Positions 9,661 to 16,446 of a DNA stretch of 64,000 nt are shown piece by piece. The notes below the pieces were generated by a model, which was given only the letters and a program-made list of their open reading frames with translations, searched no databases and was not told the DNA's origin. Source of the stretch: Hoyosella altamirensis (lineage in GTDB: Bacteria; Actinomycetota; Actinomycetes; Mycobacteriales; Mycobacteriaceae). The stretch covers positions 246,654 through 310,653 of the forward strand of contig NZ_JACHWS010000004.1 in NCBI RefSeq assembly GCF_014191505.1, in the 5' to 3' direction. The position numbers and the translations under genes were made by a program. The stretch's first letter is position 1; every line of letters starts with the position of its first letter.

Positions 9661-11080
9661 GGCGGTGGACCGCATCCGTCAAGGGCCGTCGGGTGAAAGT
9701 GTCGGCGTGTTTTTCGACTTCACTGGAACAGTGCTGCAGGGGTACTCGCCGCTGCGGCCCGTTCGCGCGAAGAGGGTCACACAGCACGGGCAGAACGCGG
9801 CCATCGCGAGTGACCTGATGAAGACGCTGCGAACCTCGAAGACCGAAGAGTCGTTCCAGCACATGGTGCGGACCATCTATCCCAGTTGGGCAGGGCAGGC
9901 CGATGATGAAGTCGACGCCATCGCGCGGAGACTGTTCGAGAGAACCATCGCCGGTCGCGTGTATCCCGAAGTGTGGCACCTGATCCATGCCCATCTCAGC
10001 AAGGGCCACACGGTAGCGATTGTGACGTCAGGACCCCGTTATCTGGCCGAGGCTGCGGCGCGGGCTTTCGGAGTGCCGCATGTCCTCGCAACCGAGCTAG
10101 CGACGGACGGTGGAGTGCTCACCGGTGATCTCGAGGGCGTTCCCCTGTGGCGTCGTGAGAAGGCAGCGGCGGTACGACGATTCGCAACATCGCATGCACT
10201 CGACCTCGAAATGAGCTACGGCTACTCACACGGAAGCGAGGACGTGGACGTTCTGTCCGCGGTCGCTAATGCAGTCGCCATCAACCCGGACACTGTGCTC
10301 ACTAGAGTGGCCCAGCAGCAGCATTGGCCCATTCTCCGGTTCGCGCCCAGGGGCGCGGTGAACCCCTTGCAAGCAGTCAGAACCGTCGCAGGTTACGGCG
10401 GTTTTCTTGGTGCCGTGGGTGCGGGACTCAGCCGCGGTGTGCTGAAAAGGGATCATCGGTTGGGAGTTGACGCCGCGATCGCGAGCAGTGCCGACGTGGC
10501 ATTGCGCATCGCCGGGATTGCGGTGCGCGTCAAAGGTGAGCAGAACATCTGGTCGCACCGTCCCGCCGTGTTCGTCTTCAATCACCAAAGCCAACTCGAC
10601 ACACTCATCCTCGCGCACGTGCTGCGCGGCGGGTTCACCGCGATCGTCAAGAAGGAGATGGCGGCGCACCGTATCTTCGGCCCCATTCTCCGGACAGCTG
10701 ACGTCGTATTCATCGACCGTGCAGACTCGGCACGCGCACGGGAGGCTCTGCGCCCCGTCGAGGAGACGATCCGTAGCGGCTTGTCGATCGTGATAGCACC
10801 CGAAGGCACTCGATCGCTGACTCCGAATCTAGGCCGGTTCAAAAAAGGCGCGTTCCACATCGCCCGGCAAGCGGGGGTGCCGGTTATTCCCTTCATCATC
10901 CGCAATGCTGGCGAGTTGATGTGGAAGCACGGCAAGGTGCTGCGGGATGGTGTAGTCGATGTCGTAGTTGGTGACCCCATTGATGTCTCCGGGTGGAGCG
11001 ATGAAGATTTCGACACAAACGTCGAGTCGGTGCGATCGATCTTTGAACGGACCTTGGAAGACTGGCCGCAAGCGGAATAA
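9647..11080 (+). CDS. plsC: HAD-superfamily hydrolase / 1-acylglycerol-3-phosphate acyltransferase fusion (PlsC-type)
   Basis: A 477-residue two-domain protein. Residues about 15-240 are a HAD-IB-like domain with FFDFTGT as motif I, VTSGPR as motif II, and YSHGSEDVDVL as the acidic motif. Residues about 285-460 are a PlsC-type acyltransferase with NHQSQLD, FKKGAFHIA and APEGTRS. It should acylate lysophosphatidate made by PlsB; the HAD domain may act on a phosphate ester. Motif I reads D-F-T-G-T, so the usual second aspartate is threonine. GTG at 9647 is chosen because aaagg lies 9 bases upstream and the plsB stop is overlapped by 14 bases. An upstream in-frame start (9455) would overlap plsB by 200 bases. 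Confidence 0.9.
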   Translation: MNIREAVDRIRQGPSGESVGVFFDFTGTVLQGYSPLRPVRAKRVTQHGQNAAIASDLMKTLRTSKTEESFQHMVRTIYPSWAGQADDEVDAIARRLFERTIAGRVYPEVWHLIHAHLSKGHTVAIVTSGPRYLAEAAARAFGVPHVLATELATDGGVLTGDLEGVPLWRREKAAAVRRFATSHALDLEMSYGYSHGSEDVDVLSAVANAVAINPDTVLTRVAQQQHWPILRFAPRGAVNPLQAVRTVAGYGGFLGAVGAGLSRGVLKRDHRLGVDAAIASSADVALRIAGIAVRVKGEQNIWSHRPAVFVFNHQSQLDTLILAHVLRGGFTAIVKKEMAAHRIFGPILRTADVVFIDRADSARAREALRPVEETIRSGLSIVIAPEGTRSLTPNLGRFKKGAFHIARQAGVPVIPFIIRNAGELMWKHGKVLRDGVVDVVVGDPIDVSGWSDEDFDTNVESVRSIFERTLEDWPQAE

Positions 11081-11111
11081 GGCTGCTGTGACGCGGCTGA
11101 CCCCGACGCGT

Positions 11112-11143
11112 TTACCGGTGACCAGCAGGTGATGTACCGGTAA
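11112..11143. repeat. Inverted repeat between plsC and the membrane protein gene
   Basis: Arms TTACCGGT (11112-11119) and ACCGGTAA (11136-11143) are perfect 8-base complements separated by 16 bases. The repeat lies 32 bases after the plsC stop and 46 bases before the next ATG. It could be a weak terminator hairpin (no T-run) or an operator for the downstream membrane protein gene. Confidence 0.5.
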
Positions 11144-11188
11144 TACCGTGTCAAACGGCAGGTTACGCCTCGGGTAGCATGCCCGGTT

Positions 11189-12061
11189 ATGGTGAAAACC
11201 GATGAGACGCGGCGCGCAGACCGCTGGCCGGGACTGCTCCGTGTGCCCGCGCACCTGGTTTTTGTCGGAGCCATCCTCGTGGTTGCCGGCGCATGGTTCA
11301 CGGTGTACGCCGTTGATATCTGGGGCTGGGGCGGCCGCAGTGAGAACCTGTTGCCGATGTGGTGGGAGCTGTTCAACGACGGGATCGTCGAAGTCGCGCA
11401 ATGGATTTATATCGCGCTTTTCGTGGTCGGTGCCGGGTACCTTGCGGGACGCCTGCGTGGGGGACCGCATGCGGGTTTCGCATCGTTCTTCTTCGTCATG
11501 TCGATCGGTTTCGCCTTCATCCTCATTGAGGAGGCTGGAGATGTGCGCCTGATTCTTGCTGAGGCGCTGGGACGCTGGCTGGGATACGAGATTCTCGGCA
11601 TGCATTTCCACGTGATCGGCACGCTGCCGGTCATGATGTTTCTGGCGTTCTTCCCGCTCTATGCACTGGTTCGCTACGCCAAGCACGTCTGGCGAGCGCC
11701 CAGGTCCCGCGCTTATCTGATCGCGTTGTACGGGTTGTACGCAGTTTCGCAGTTAGGCGCGCAGACTTCTCACATCGAGGGCTGGTACGCCCATTTTGGC
11801 AACTGGATCAACTCGGTGTTCTTCGATTGGCGCTTGCCGGTGATGCCGGGGATCGACCCGGGCGCAAACTCGTATTTCATCATCGACAACGTCGTTGAAG
11901 AGAGCTTCGAGATGCTCGCCGCCGGTGCGCTCCTTGCGCTCCTTCTTGCCGCGGTTGCTGATATTCGTGCGGGCATCGTGCCACCCGAGAACGCCGCTCC
12001 CGAACCATCGAACGAAAGCGGCGTTCAGGCAGTCACAGACGATTTGCCGCAGCCACAATAG
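11189..12061 (+). CDS. Integral membrane protein, function unknown
   Basis: A 290-residue protein with about six to seven hydrophobic segments (HLVFVGAILVVAGAWFTVYAV, VAQWIYIALFVVGAGYLAG, FASFFFVMSIGFAFILI, LPVMMFLAFFPLYALV, AYLIALYGLYAVSQLG, EMLAAGALLALLLAAVAD) and a short polar C-terminus. Charged and aromatic residues sit between helices (MWWELFNDGIVE, VRLILAEALGRWLGYE). I do not recognise a family motif. It has its own upstream region with a candidate -10 (tagcat, 11175-11180), so it is probably transcribed separately from plsC. Its 3' end overlaps the convergent LeuA-domain gene by 29 bases. Confidence 0.75.
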   Translation: MVKTDETRRADRWPGLLRVPAHLVFVGAILVVAGAWFTVYAVDIWGWGGRSENLLPMWWELFNDGIVEVAQWIYIALFVVGAGYLAGRLRGGPHAGFASFFFVMSIGFAFILIEEAGDVRLILAEALGRWLGYEILGMHFHVIGTLPVMMFLAFFPLYALVRYAKHVWRAPRSRAYLIALYGLYAVSQLGAQTSHIEGWYAHFGNWINSVFFDWRLPVMPGIDPGANSYFIIDNVVEESFEMLAAGALLALLLAAVADIRAGIVPPENAAPEPSNESGVQAVTDDLPQPQ

Positions 12062-12509
12062 CCAGAAGCGACGATTCGACCGGGTCTTCGTTGATCGCCA
12101 TGCTCCACGCTCGCCGCTCGTCCCGCTCCGCGTGCAGAAACGTGGCGGTGCGGTCGCCGATCTTGCGCTGATGCAGTCCGACGATCTCGATATTGCATCC
12201 GAGTTCGTACAGCATCCCGGTAAGTGCTGCGATCGGCCCAGATGCCACAGCCGTCGACGTGTGGGGCACCTCGTCAACCCGGACAGCGGCTTCGAACACG
12301 GCTTTGCCTGAGCCGAGATGGTGCAGCCGCCAGTGCTCCAGGCGATAGCGGCCGCGGCGCGGTGAGTAGATTTGGTCAAACATGTCCCAGGACATGCCCG
12401 CGGCCTCGTCCCTCAATCCCAGCGGCAGCGGTGCTCCGTACCGCGCCTCGAAAGGATCTCGGCGCGCACGGGTGCGGTGAAAAGTTGGAGAATGATGAAG
12501 AATGTTCAT
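12033..12509 (-). CDS. Stand-alone LeuA-type regulatory (allosteric) domain protein
   Basis: A 158-residue protein. Residues about 65-158 resemble the C-terminal leucine-binding domain of 2-isopropylmalate synthase: ASGPIAALTGMLYELGCNIEIVGLHQRKIG, then AWSMAINEDPVESSLLAIVAAANRL, matching the LeuA pattern ending in WGVGI..ASL.AVVSAVNR. The catalytic TIM barrel is absent. The N-terminal 60 residues are not recognised. It could sense a branched-chain amino acid and regulate a partner by dimerising. ATG at 12509 is preceded by gaagga (4 bases' spacing); the frame extends to 12545 without a better start. The 5' region can fold into a leader structure (12510-12618, separate entry). The 3' end overlaps the convergent membrane protein gene. 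Confidence 0.78.
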   Translation of the reverse strand: MNILHHSPTFHRTRARRDPFEARYGAPLPLGLRDEAAGMSWDMFDQIYSPRRGRYRLEHWRLHHLGSGKAVFEAAVRVDEVPHTSTAVASGPIAALTGMLYELGCNIEIVGLHQRKIGDRTATFLHAERDERRAWSMAINEDPVESSLLAIVAAANRL

Positions 12510-12592
12510 GGGGTTTCCTTCGAAGCAGTGAAGAGGGACTGGCATCGCGAAACCCCGCAGCGAGGGGCCAGTCCGATCAGGCCCCGCTGCGG
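12510..12592 (-). promoter_or_regulatory. Leader RNA with two stems, the second next to the start codon
   Basis: Read on the minus strand toward the ATG at 12509. Stem 1 pairs 12592-12580 with 12569-12555: 13 pairs, one bulged base, very GC-rich, 10-base loop. Stem 2 pairs 12556-12549 (GGGGTTTC) with 12517-12510 (GAAACCCC): 8 perfect pairs, ending at the base before the ATG. Its 3' arm runs straight on from, and shares bases with, the Shine-Dalgarno gaagga (12514-12521). Stems 1 and 2 share two bases (12555-12556). A possible leader ORF enters the 5' arm of stem 1. This is the architecture of a translational attenuator; the regulatory claim is inference. Confidence 0.55.
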
Positions 12593-12618
12593 CGGCTTAC
12601 TACGCGCACCCGCTTCAT
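12577..12618 (-). CDS. Possible 13-residue leader peptide
   Basis: An ATG at 12618 opens a 13-codon frame ending in TGA at 12577-12579. The peptide is M-K-R-V-R-V-V-S-R-R-S-G-A, with three valines and four arginines. Codons 8-13 and the stop overlap the 5' arm and loop of leader stem 1, so a translating ribosome would melt that stem. Upstream is only a weak gaggg about 12 bases away. I cannot show it is translated; its value is its position relative to the two stems ahead of the LeuA-domain gene. Confidence 0.35.
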   Translation of the reverse strand: MKRVRVVSRRSGA

Positions 12619-12639
12619 AACTACGCAATCTACCCTCGT

Positions 12640-12653
12640 TAACGTGGACGTTA
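12640..12653. repeat. 14-base palindrome TAACGT-GG-ACGTTA
   Basis: A perfect inverted repeat with a 2-base spacer lies between the LeuA-domain gene leader and the methyltransferase gene. It is 22 bases upstream of the candidate leader peptide start and 110 bases before the GTG of the SpoU gene. Its position suits an operator for the leftward transcript. No regulator is identified. Confidence 0.4.
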
Positions 12654-12762
12654 CAACTGGAAACTGGTGACGTGCGGGCTAACAGCGGCCGAACAGGCCG
12701 CAAAACTGCATGATGCAGCCCCAGTTGGGGAAAGCTGAGAAAATACGGAGAAATCAGTCAGG

Positions 12763-13431
12763 GTGGACGTGGGGACGCAGGAAGCAGCAGGCCCAACAGA
12801 GTGGGGCCAATCGGTCGGCATGGGACCCTGGACGGACGAGTTCGGCACAGCGCCGCCTCCTGATCCGCGTTTCGATCCAGAACTTCTCGAGCACGGCGAT
12901 CGCAGAAATGTAGTTGACCAATATCGTTATTGGAAACGTGACGCGATCGTGGCGGACATCGACGCTCGCCGCCACCCGCTGCATGTGGCCATCGAGAACT
13001 TCGCCAACGACGCGAACATCGGGACGGTGGTGCGGACGGCGAACGCATTCGCCGCCGCTGCGGTGCACATTGTTGGCAGGCGGCGATGGAACCGGCGCGG
13101 CGCAATGGTCACCGATCGCTACCAGCACATACACCACCATGCGACTGTGGACGAGTTGCTCGGCTTCGCGCGAAACGAAGGGCTGACGGTTGTTGCGGTA
13201 GACAACACTCCCGGGTCGGTGCGCCTCGAGACAGTGACATTGCCGAGGGCGTGCCTGTTGCTCTTCGGGCAGGAAGGTCCAGGGGTCAGCGAGCGTGCAC
13301 GCGATGTGGCAGCTATGACGGTATCGATCGCGCAATTCGGCTCTACGCGCAGTGTAAACGCTGGAGTCGCCGCCGGGATCGCGATGCATGCGTGGGTTCA
13401 GCAACATGCTGATCTTTCACGAGCCTGGTAG
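12763..13431 (+). CDS. SpoU/TrmH family RNA 2'-O-methyltransferase
   Basis: A 222-residue SPOUT methyltransferase. The three family motifs are present: HVAIENFANDANIGTVVRTANAF (motif 1 with N and R), LLLFGQEGPGVS (motif 2, SAM-knot), and STRSVNAGVAAGIAMHAW (motif 3). These enzymes methylate ribose 2'-OH in tRNA or rRNA using S-adenosylmethionine; the target nucleotide cannot be read from sequence. The N-terminal 60 residues are a variable extension. GTG start at 12763, with ggag about 12 bases upstream. It is followed by the GH76 gene in the same direction. Confidence 0.88.
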   Translation: MDVGTQEAAGPTEWGQSVGMGPWTDEFGTAPPPDPRFDPELLEHGDRRNVVDQYRYWKRDAIVADIDARRHPLHVAIENFANDANIGTVVRTANAFAAAAVHIVGRRRWNRRGAMVTDRYQHIHHHATVDELLGFARNEGLTVVAVDNTPGSVRLETVTLPRACLLLFGQEGPGVSERARDVAAMTVSIAQFGSTRSVNAGVAAGIAMHAWVQQHADLSRAW

Positions 13432-13472
13432 TTCACGGAGCGCGGAACCGGCTTTAAGGGCACGATGAGAGG

Positions 13473-14573
13473 ATGCAGCAGGATTGGGGTCACCGGGCGG
13501 ACGCAGCTGAGCAAGCCATCCTGACCCGGCACGTCCGCCCCCTGTGGATGCTTCCGGCGACAGCTCTAGGCGTTATCGCGTGGCCGTCGCTTCTGCGGGA
13601 CAAGGGTTTTCTGCGATGGCATTACTGGTGGCAAGCGCATTTGCTGGACTGCATGGTCGACGCGGCAGTCCGTTCCCCTAATCCCGACCGGCGCAGACGC
13701 ATTCGTGCGCAAGTGCGCGGCCACAGAGCTCGAAATACCGGCCGCTGGACCAACAGTTACTACGACGACATGGCGTGGCTGGGGCTGGCGCTGGAACGCG
13801 GTGGCCGTTTAGCTGGTGTGTCCCGCATGGGCAAGTCGATCGAAACTCTCACCGGCCGGCTGAGGGAAAGCTGGAGCCCCGAGGAGGGTGGCGGAATCCC
13901 ATGGCGGCGGAAAGACGACTTTTTCAATACGCCGGCGAACGGTCCGGCGGCGATTCTGCTTGCACGCACCGGGCATGTGGACCGTGCCGAAGAAATTGCT
14001 GACTGGATTTACGCCAATCTGGTCGACACGGAGCGCGGGCTCATTTACGACGGAGTCCGCGGCGACGGCACGGTGGAGAAGGCTATATATACCTACTGCC
14101 AAGGTGTCGTCCTGGGTGCCGAAACTGAACTGGCCATCCGTACAGCCGCGCCGCGGCACTCCGAGCGTGTCCGCACCCTCGTCGCCGCGGTCTCCACGGA
14201 ACTAGCGCCACGAGGAGTGATCCGCACCGCGGGAGGCGGTGACGGCGGACTCTTCCAGGGAATTCTCGCACGTTATCTGGCTTTCGTTGCGACGTCGCTG
14301 CCGGAACACCACGAGCGTGATCATCAGACACGCCGCATGGCGCGGGGAATCGTACTCCGATCGGCCGAGGCGGCATGGCGCAATCATCTCGACGCTCCAG
14401 GCGGCCCACTATTTGGGGCGAACTGGGCTGCGCCGTCGACCTTTCCGGATGCTCGCAGCGCCCCATCGAAGATGAAGGATGGTGCAGTGCGCGCTTCGGC
14501 AGTTCCGGAGCGGGACCTGTCAGTCCAGTTATCCGGCTGGATGCTGATGGAAGCGGCCGCGTCCGTGACGTGA
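13473..14573 (+). CDS. Glycoside hydrolase family 76 protein (alpha-1,6-mannanase-like)
   Basis: A 366-residue alpha/alpha-barrel protein. The GH76 signature YYDDMAWLGLAL carries the paired aspartates that act as nucleophile and acid/base in characterised alpha-1,6-mannanases. Also present are GGIPWRRKDDFFNTPANGPAAILLAR and YTYCQGVVLGAETELA. No signal peptide is evident, so it is probably cytoplasmic, unlike secreted bacterial mannanases. Actinobacterial relatives may act on mannan-containing glycolipid intermediates (inference). A homologue (Rv0365c, from memory) lies near fba in M. tuberculosis, the same neighbourhood as here. The ATG has aaggg about 12 bases upstream. Confidence 0.85.
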   Translation: MQQDWGHRADAAEQAILTRHVRPLWMLPATALGVIAWPSLLRDKGFLRWHYWWQAHLLDCMVDAAVRSPNPDRRRRIRAQVRGHRARNTGRWTNSYYDDMAWLGLALERGGRLAGVSRMGKSIETLTGRLRESWSPEEGGGIPWRRKDDFFNTPANGPAAILLARTGHVDRAEEIADWIYANLVDTERGLIYDGVRGDGTVEKAIYTYCQGVVLGAETELAIRTAAPRHSERVRTLVAAVSTELAPRGVIRTAGGGDGGLFQGILARYLAFVATSLPEHHERDHQTRRMARGIVLRSAEAAWRNHLDAPGGPLFGANWAAPSTFPDARSAPSKMKDGAVRASAVPERDLSVQLSGWMLMEAAASVT

Positions 14574-14665
14574 GGACCTGTTTGAGCGACGGCAGCAGGT
14601 GCCATACTGAGAACGAGCGATACTTCGAAACTGACCGCAAATTGTCGATCTGGAGGGCCATCCCA

Positions 14666-15703
14666 ATGCCAATCGCAACGCCGGAGGCGTACGCCGAGAT
14701 GCTGGACCGCGCGAAGGAATACTCGTTCGCGTTCCCCGCCATCAACTGCACGTCGTCGGAAACCATCAATGCCGCCATCCGTGGATTCGCGGAGGCGGGA
14801 AGCGATGGGATCATCCAATTCTCCACCGGGGGAGCTGAGTTCGGATCCGGCCAGGCGATCAAGAACATGGTGACGGGTTCCGTCGCCCTTGCCGAGTTTG
14901 CCCACGTCATCGCCGACAAGTACGACGTGACGATCGCACTGCATACCGATCATTGCCCGAAGGACAAGCTCGACGGCTTCGTCCGGCCGCTCCTTCACAT
15001 TTCGCAGGAGCGCGTAAGCGCCGGCAAGAACCCGCTCTTCCAGTCACATATGTGGGACGGATCCGCGATCCCGATCGATGAGAACCTCGAAATCGCCCAG
15101 GAACTCCTCGAACTTTCGAAAGCCGCGAAGATCATCCTCGAGGTCGAAATTGGCGTCGTCGGCGGCGAGGAAGACGGCGTTGAAAATGCAATCAATGACA
15201 AGCTTTACACAACCGCTGAGGACTTCGAAAAAACGGTCGACGCGCTCGGTGCAGGGGAGAAAGGCCGCTACTTGCTCGCGGCGACATTCGGCAACGTGCA
15301 CGGCGTCTACAAACCCGGCAATGTGAAGCTCCGGCCTGAGGTGCTTAAGGAAGGCCAGACGGTCGCCGCTCGCAAGTTGGGACTCGGAGCCGACGCCAAG
15401 CCCTTCGACCTGGTGTTTCACGGTGGGTCTGGTTCCCTCAAGTCTGAGATCGAAGATTCACTGAACTACGGTGTCGTCAAGATGAACGTCGACACCGACA
15501 CGCAGTACGCTTTCTCACGTCCGATCGCGCACCACTTTTTCACCAACTACGACGGGGTGCTGAAGATCGACGGCGAAGTCGGAAACAAGAAGGTGTACGA
15601 CCCGCGCAGCTACCTCAAGGCTGCTGAGGGCGCTATGGCGGCTCGCGTCGTCGAGTCTTGCAACGATCTGAAGTCCGCGGGACGTTCCATCACCGCGCGG
15701 TAA
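14666..15703 (+). CDS. fba: Class II fructose-1,6-bisphosphate aldolase
   Basis: A 345-residue zinc-dependent aldolase interconverting fructose 1,6-bisphosphate with dihydroxyacetone phosphate and glyceraldehyde 3-phosphate in glycolysis and gluconeogenesis. Zn ligands and motifs are visible: ALHTDHCPKDKLDGFVRPLL, FQSHMWDGSAIPIDEN, EVEIGVVGGEEDGVEN, ATFGNVHGVYKPG, VFHGGSGS, and GVVKMNVDTDTQYAF. ATG at 14666 fits the family N-terminus (MPIATPEAYAEMLDRAKE), with tggaggg upstream; the frame is open further upstream into the GH76 gene. A strong terminator follows. Confidence 0.97.
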   Translation: MPIATPEAYAEMLDRAKEYSFAFPAINCTSSETINAAIRGFAEAGSDGIIQFSTGGAEFGSGQAIKNMVTGSVALAEFAHVIADKYDVTIALHTDHCPKDKLDGFVRPLLHISQERVSAGKNPLFQSHMWDGSAIPIDENLEIAQELLELSKAAKIILEVEIGVVGGEEDGVENAINDKLYTTAEDFEKTVDALGAGEKGRYLLAATFGNVHGVYKPGNVKLRPEVLKEGQTVAARKLGLGADAKPFDLVFHGGSGSLKSEIEDSLNYGVVKMNVDTDTQYAFSRPIAHHFFTNYDGVLKIDGEVGNKKVYDPRSYLKAAEGAMAARVVESCNDLKSAGRSITAR

Positions 15704-15720
15704 TTCGGCGTGTGCAGCGC

Positions 15721-15761
15721 AGTGTCCCCGCCGGACTCGGTCCGGTGGGGACACTGCTTTT
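15721..15761 (+). terminator. Rho-independent terminator after fba
   Basis: A 15-base arm AGTGTCCCCGCCGGA (15721-15735) and its complement TCCGGTGGGGACACT (15741-15755), with one mismatch and a 5-base loop, are followed by GCTTTT. It lies 18 bases after the fba stop. Confidence 0.88.
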
Positions 15762-15819
15762 CCGGGTGTCGCGCGGAGCTTCTACCTGTGCGCAGTTCCG
15801 AGGCATATGATCGGGTGTC

Positions 15820-16443
15820 GTGACCGCGGGGGAAGGGACGGGACGGCGCCGCACCCAACAACAGCGGCGAGACACGACGATAGCTGCGCTAGTCGATGCG
15901 GCGATCGACGTGCTCGCCGAGATGGGGTATGCGCGCGCGTCGGTGCAGCAAGTTGTCGACCGAGCCGGTCTTTCGCAAGGCGCACTCTTTCGGCATTTTG
16001 CTACCAGGCTCGACTTGTTTGCCCATGTTGCTGAAATCGTGGCGAATCGCCAGATCACCGAGTTCCGAAGCGAACTCGGTGATAAGGACGGCCGTGGACT
16101 GCGTGACTTCACAGCCATCCTCTCGACCGTCCGGCGGATCACACGGTCGCGAACGAACATGGTGTGGCATGAGCTGATGTTCCACGCTCGGACTGACGCG
16201 GAGCTGCGTGCGCGCATGGCTACGCTGTCAGCTCAGTACCTGGGCGCGATGGAAGACATCGTCGAGTCGATCCCGGAAACCCGGGTGTTTCCCGATGTGA
16301 TTCGCCGCGCGCTACTCGAATTCGTCATTGGTTACTTCACGGGCGAATCGATCGGGAGACAGGTCCTCCCGGATGACGGCGCCGATGAGCGGCAACTCGA
16401 GCTACTCGCGTACATTGCTGGGGTCCTGGCGACCGAGGCGTAG
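15820..16443 (+). CDS. TetR family transcriptional regulator
   Basis: A 207-residue regulator. The N-terminal helix-turn-helix is clear: TTIAALVDAAIDVLAEMGYARASVQQVVDRAGLSQGALFRHF at about residues 17-58. The C-terminal ligand-binding and dimerisation domain is divergent, so the inducer is unknown. GTG start at 15820. The stop lies 3 bases from the stop of the convergent mycP gene. Targets may be itself or neighbours, but I see no convincing operator in the short upstream gap, which also holds the fba terminator. Confidence 0.88.
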   Translation: MTAGEGTGRRRTQQQRRDTTIAALVDAAIDVLAEMGYARASVQQVVDRAGLSQGALFRHFATRLDLFAHVAEIVANRQITEFRSELGDKDGRGLRDFTAILSTVRRITRSRTNMVWHELMFHARTDAELRARMATLSAQYLGAMEDIVESIPETRVFPDVIRRALLEFVIGYFTGESIGRQVLPDDGADERQLELLAYIAGVLATEA

Positions 16444-16446
16444 CAG

